A stretch of DNA of 8,342 nt from Alphaproteobacteria bacterium. GTDB taxonomy: Bacteria; Pseudomonadota; Alphaproteobacteria; Micavibrionales; Micavibrionaceae. A program made the position numbers and the translations under genes. The notes under the pieces are model-generated. The model did no database searches, was not told where the DNA came from, and saw only the letters and a program-made list of their open reading frames with translations. The DNA lies in contig JAUICS010000044.1 in assembly GCA_030427765.1 (NCBI GenBank), positions 1 through 8,342 of the forward strand, written 5' to 3'. Positions within the stretch are counted from its first letter, which is position 1, and each line of letters opens with the position of its first letter. Of the stretch, positions 6,971 to 8,342 are shown piece after piece.

Positions 6971-7717
6971 TTATTGCAATCCGGCCTGCCGAACGACAAG
7001 AATATGATGATTCTGCGGAAGCGGTGTAAACACGTTTTGCCATCCTTCATTTTTTAGGCGTTCATACAAACCACGCAGGTTGTAATTCATGTTTGGAATA
7101 TCTGCATCACGGTTCCAGATGGCAGCGTAGAATTCCGCCGGAAACACTTTATCGTTCCATGCACGTTGCCGCAGTATGTCATATCGTTCCTGACTCCATT
7201 CCAACCCATCTTCTTTGGCCCATTCGAATAAAATATCTATGCCAAGCTGGACAATTTCGTCGCGGCTACCGCCACTTAGGTTCGGTGTACGCAGTGATGA
7301 TTGGTGGTCGACGCTTTCACCATGCGTAGGCTGAATTGGTGTAGCGTGGACTTTATGTTGTGCCGGTCCTTCCCATCGTTGATAGAAATAGGCCACAGAA
7401 TTAATAGAGTTGCTATATTTGACAACCAAAGAATCAGATACTATGGCGGTTTTCCCGTCTACAAGCCTTTCAAATCCTTCATTTTTCAACCTATCCTCTG
7501 TTTTTATTCCCAAAGAGTCCGTTATACTTCGTGTATAGATGTACAAGCCATTGTTTAAATCGAAATCATAATGATAATCCCGAAAATCAAAACTTACATT
7601 GGCCATATTTAAATTTTCAGCACCATGAGCTGCAATTGTTTGCTTAAGTAATTGCTCTTCTGGTGATGAGCAGCTAAAAATTAGCACAGAAAACAAAAGG
7701 ATAAGATTTTTTTCCAT
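6971..7717 (-). CDS. Hybrid open frame: DUF6503-like lipoprotein start fused to an unrecognised C-terminal part
   Basis: This 248-residue frame seems to be two unrelated halves. Residues 1-113 begin with a lipoprotein signal (MEKNLILLFSVLIFSCSS, lipidated Cys16) followed by 'AAHGAENL', 'VSFDFRDYHYDF', 'NGLYIYTR' and 'VVKYSNSINSVAYF' (98-111). This resembles Bacteroidota DUF6503 lipoproteins of unknown function. That family should continue with a 'LPYGLND'-type stretch and about 100 more residues; here the resemblance ends after Gln113. Residues 114-248 are soluble, rich in Trp/Arg/Glu ('EWAKEDGLEWSQERYDILRQ', 'NYNLRGLYERLKNEGW') and end '...QNHHILVVRQAGLQ'; I do not recognise them. This part has the base composition of the carboxylase side, with its stop 29 bp before the carboxylase start, so it is probably the tail of an operon partner whose N-terminus is missing. 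The fused 248-residue product is probably not a real protein. Confidence 0.6.
   Translation of the reverse strand: MEKNLILLFSVLIFSCSSPEEQLLKQTIAAHGAENLNMANVSFDFRDYHYDFDLNNGLYIYTRSITDSLGIKTEDRLKNEGFERLVDGKTAIVSDSLVVKYSNSINSVAYFYQRWEGPAQHKVHATPIQPTHGESVDHQSSLRTPNLSGGSRDEIVQLGIDILFEWAKEDGLEWSQERYDILRQRAWNDKVFPAEFYAAIWNRDADIPNMNYNLRGLYERLKNEGWQNVFTPLPQNHHILVVRQAGLQ
7370..7390. other. Sequence junction between two genomes (probable assembly chimera)
   Basis: G+C content steps from 173/360 (48%) in 7021-7380 to 119/360 (33%) in 7381-7740, counted by hand. The last 60 bases before the step hold 31 G+C and the first 60 after it hold 19. In the minus-strand protein, resemblance to the DUF6503 lipoproteins stops after Gln113 (codon at 7379-7381). 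The join happens to keep the frame open. No insertion-sequence ends, tRNA, integrase or repeat accompany it. The point is estimated to within about 15 bases. Confidence 0.65.
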
Positions 7718-7899
7718 TCTTTAAAACTTTAAGGATTAAACTAATAGGACATTGAATTAATTCAAAATCCTTTACTGTTGTTTCAAATCAAATATTACAT
7801 ATCAACAATTCCATAGAATAAATAAATAGCTTGGTAGCGATTATCCTAATTAGAAGTATTAAAATAATGCTATTTTAGTATTTTGAAAACTCAAGTCGC
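7718..7899. promoter_or_regulatory. A+T-rich divergent intergenic region between the lipoprotein and FG-GAP genes
   Basis: This 182-bp region separates divergent starts at 7717 (minus) and 7900 (plus), so it should carry promoters for both. It is strongly A+T-rich (14 and 16 G+C in the 60-base blocks 7741-7800 and 7801-7860). TATTTTG (about 7879-7885) lies some 15 bases before the plus-strand ATG and only loosely resembles the Bacteroidota -7 element TAnnTTTG, one base short. No Shine-Dalgarno precedes the plus-strand start, which is common in Bacteroidota. No small gene or RNA is recognised. Confidence 0.35.
7752..7765. repeat. Perfect 14-bp palindrome
   Basis: TTGAATTAATTCAA reads identically on both strands and lies 35 bp before the lipoprotein start, within the divergent intergenic region. 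It could be a dimeric regulator operator, but in such A+T-rich DNA a chance palindrome is plausible. Confidence 0.4.
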
Positions 7900-8342
7900 A
7901 TGAATCTGAGATTAATTTCTTTCTTACTTTCACTAAGTAGCATCACCGTATCCGCACAGAAATGGGAATTGAACAGCTCCGCTTTTGGAGATATCCCAGT
8001 GGGCCTCAATGGTACTCAGCAAACAGCAGCCATGGTCTTGGATATTGACAATGATGGAGTTGATGAATGGATTGTGGCCTCGCGTGAAGGCACTCCGTCT
8101 TTGGTATATTATAAACAAGATAGGGCGATTGGCTGGCGTGTGTTTAATATTGAAAAAAGCAACCTGTCTATAGAAGCAGGTGGTGCACATTACGATATCG
8201 ACAACGATGGGGATGAGGATATGATTGTCGGAATTTCAACAGGCGTATTGTATTATTACGAAAACTCTGCTGGTGCTGGCAATACTGCTAGTTTTTCTCT
8301 AACTACTGCAGATTATTTTAGCATTGATGTAGGGCAAAATGC
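7900..8342 (+). CDS. Secreted FG-GAP/VCBS repeat protein, N-terminal part (runs off window)
   Basis: The frame is open from ATG 7900 to the window end (147 full codons, no stop). It opens with a Sec signal peptide (MNLRLISFLLSLSSITVSA, likely cut before Gln20). Two repeats follow, each carrying an Asp-rich calcium-loop motif of the FG-GAP/VCBS beta-propeller type: 'LDIDNDGVDEWIVASREG' (47-64) and 'YDIDNDGDEDMIVGISTG' (98-115), each followed by a strand such as 'VLYYYEN'. Such proteins in Bacteroidota are exported, often large, and usually carry a C-terminal type IX sorting domain, which would lie outside this window. Ligand and role cannot be told from this fragment; adhesion or polymer binding is typical of the fold. 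A+T-rich codons and absence of a Shine-Dalgarno agree with the neighbouring lipoprotein and differ from genes left of 7380. It is the same organism as the lipoprotein start, by inference. Confidence 0.85.
   Translation, partial: MNLRLISFLLSLSSITVSAQKWELNSSAFGDIPVGLNGTQQTAAMVLDIDNDGVDEWIVASREGTPSLVYYKQDRAIGWRVFNIEKSNLSIEAGGAHYDIDNDGDEDMIVGISTGVLYYYENSAGAGNTASFSLTTADYFSIDVGQN

Noticed and set aside
7379..8342. Lateral transfer of a Bacteroidota island into the alphaproteobacterial genome
   Set aside because: No integrase, tRNA, transposase or flanking repeat is visible, and the break cuts two genes mid-frame; an assembly join explains this more simply, though transfer is not excluded.

Overview
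The window looks like two pieces of DNA from different organisms joined near position 7380. Positions 1 to about 7380 read as an alphaproteobacterium-like genome. The evidence is hflK/hflC divergent from an mrp ATPase gene, a glycine/asparagine-rich HflK N-terminus, and a base composition near 48% G+C (173 of 360 counted by hand for 7021-7380). Positions from about 7380 to 8342 read as Bacteroidota (Flavobacteriia-like). This part is A+T-rich (119 G+C of 360 for 7381-7740, 33%), begins a 'CSS' lipoprotein of a Bacteroidota-typical family, and starts a secreted FG-GAP repeat protein. The taxonomic assignment is inferred from protein character and composition, not from a search.

Layout. On the minus strand, hflK (408-1541) is followed by the start of hflC (1-366, cut by the window edge). 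Together they encode the membrane SPFH complex that modulates the FtsH protease. Divergent from them on the plus strand lie mrp (1689-2795), an Fe-S cluster carrier P-loop ATPase, and then manC (2846-4282), a bifunctional mannose-1-phosphate guanylyltransferase / mannose-6-phosphate isomerase for GDP-mannose supply. Next come an unrecognised four-helix membrane protein (4357-4884) with its own candidate promoter, and a small YdcZ/DUF606-type transporter (4928-5374). Convergent with the transporter, and overlapping its end by 32 bp, is a 532-residue vitamin K-dependent gamma-carboxylase homologue (HTTM family; 5343-6941, minus). Just upstream of it in the same direction is an open reading frame (6971-7717) that appears to be a hybrid. 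Its C-terminal half belongs to the alphaproteobacterial side and is probably the tail of an operon partner of the carboxylase. Its N-terminal half is the start of a DUF6503-like Bacteroidota lipoprotein. After an A+T-rich divergent intergenic region, the FG-GAP protein (7900 onward) runs off the window.

The two most notable things are the gamma-carboxylase homologue, which keeps the lysine and histidine positions needed for vitamin K oxidation in the animal enzyme, and the in-frame junction. The junction makes the 248-residue hybrid protein suspect and is most simply explained as a metagenome assembly chimera. No RNA genes, CRISPR arrays, insertion sequences or convincing rho-independent terminators were seen.
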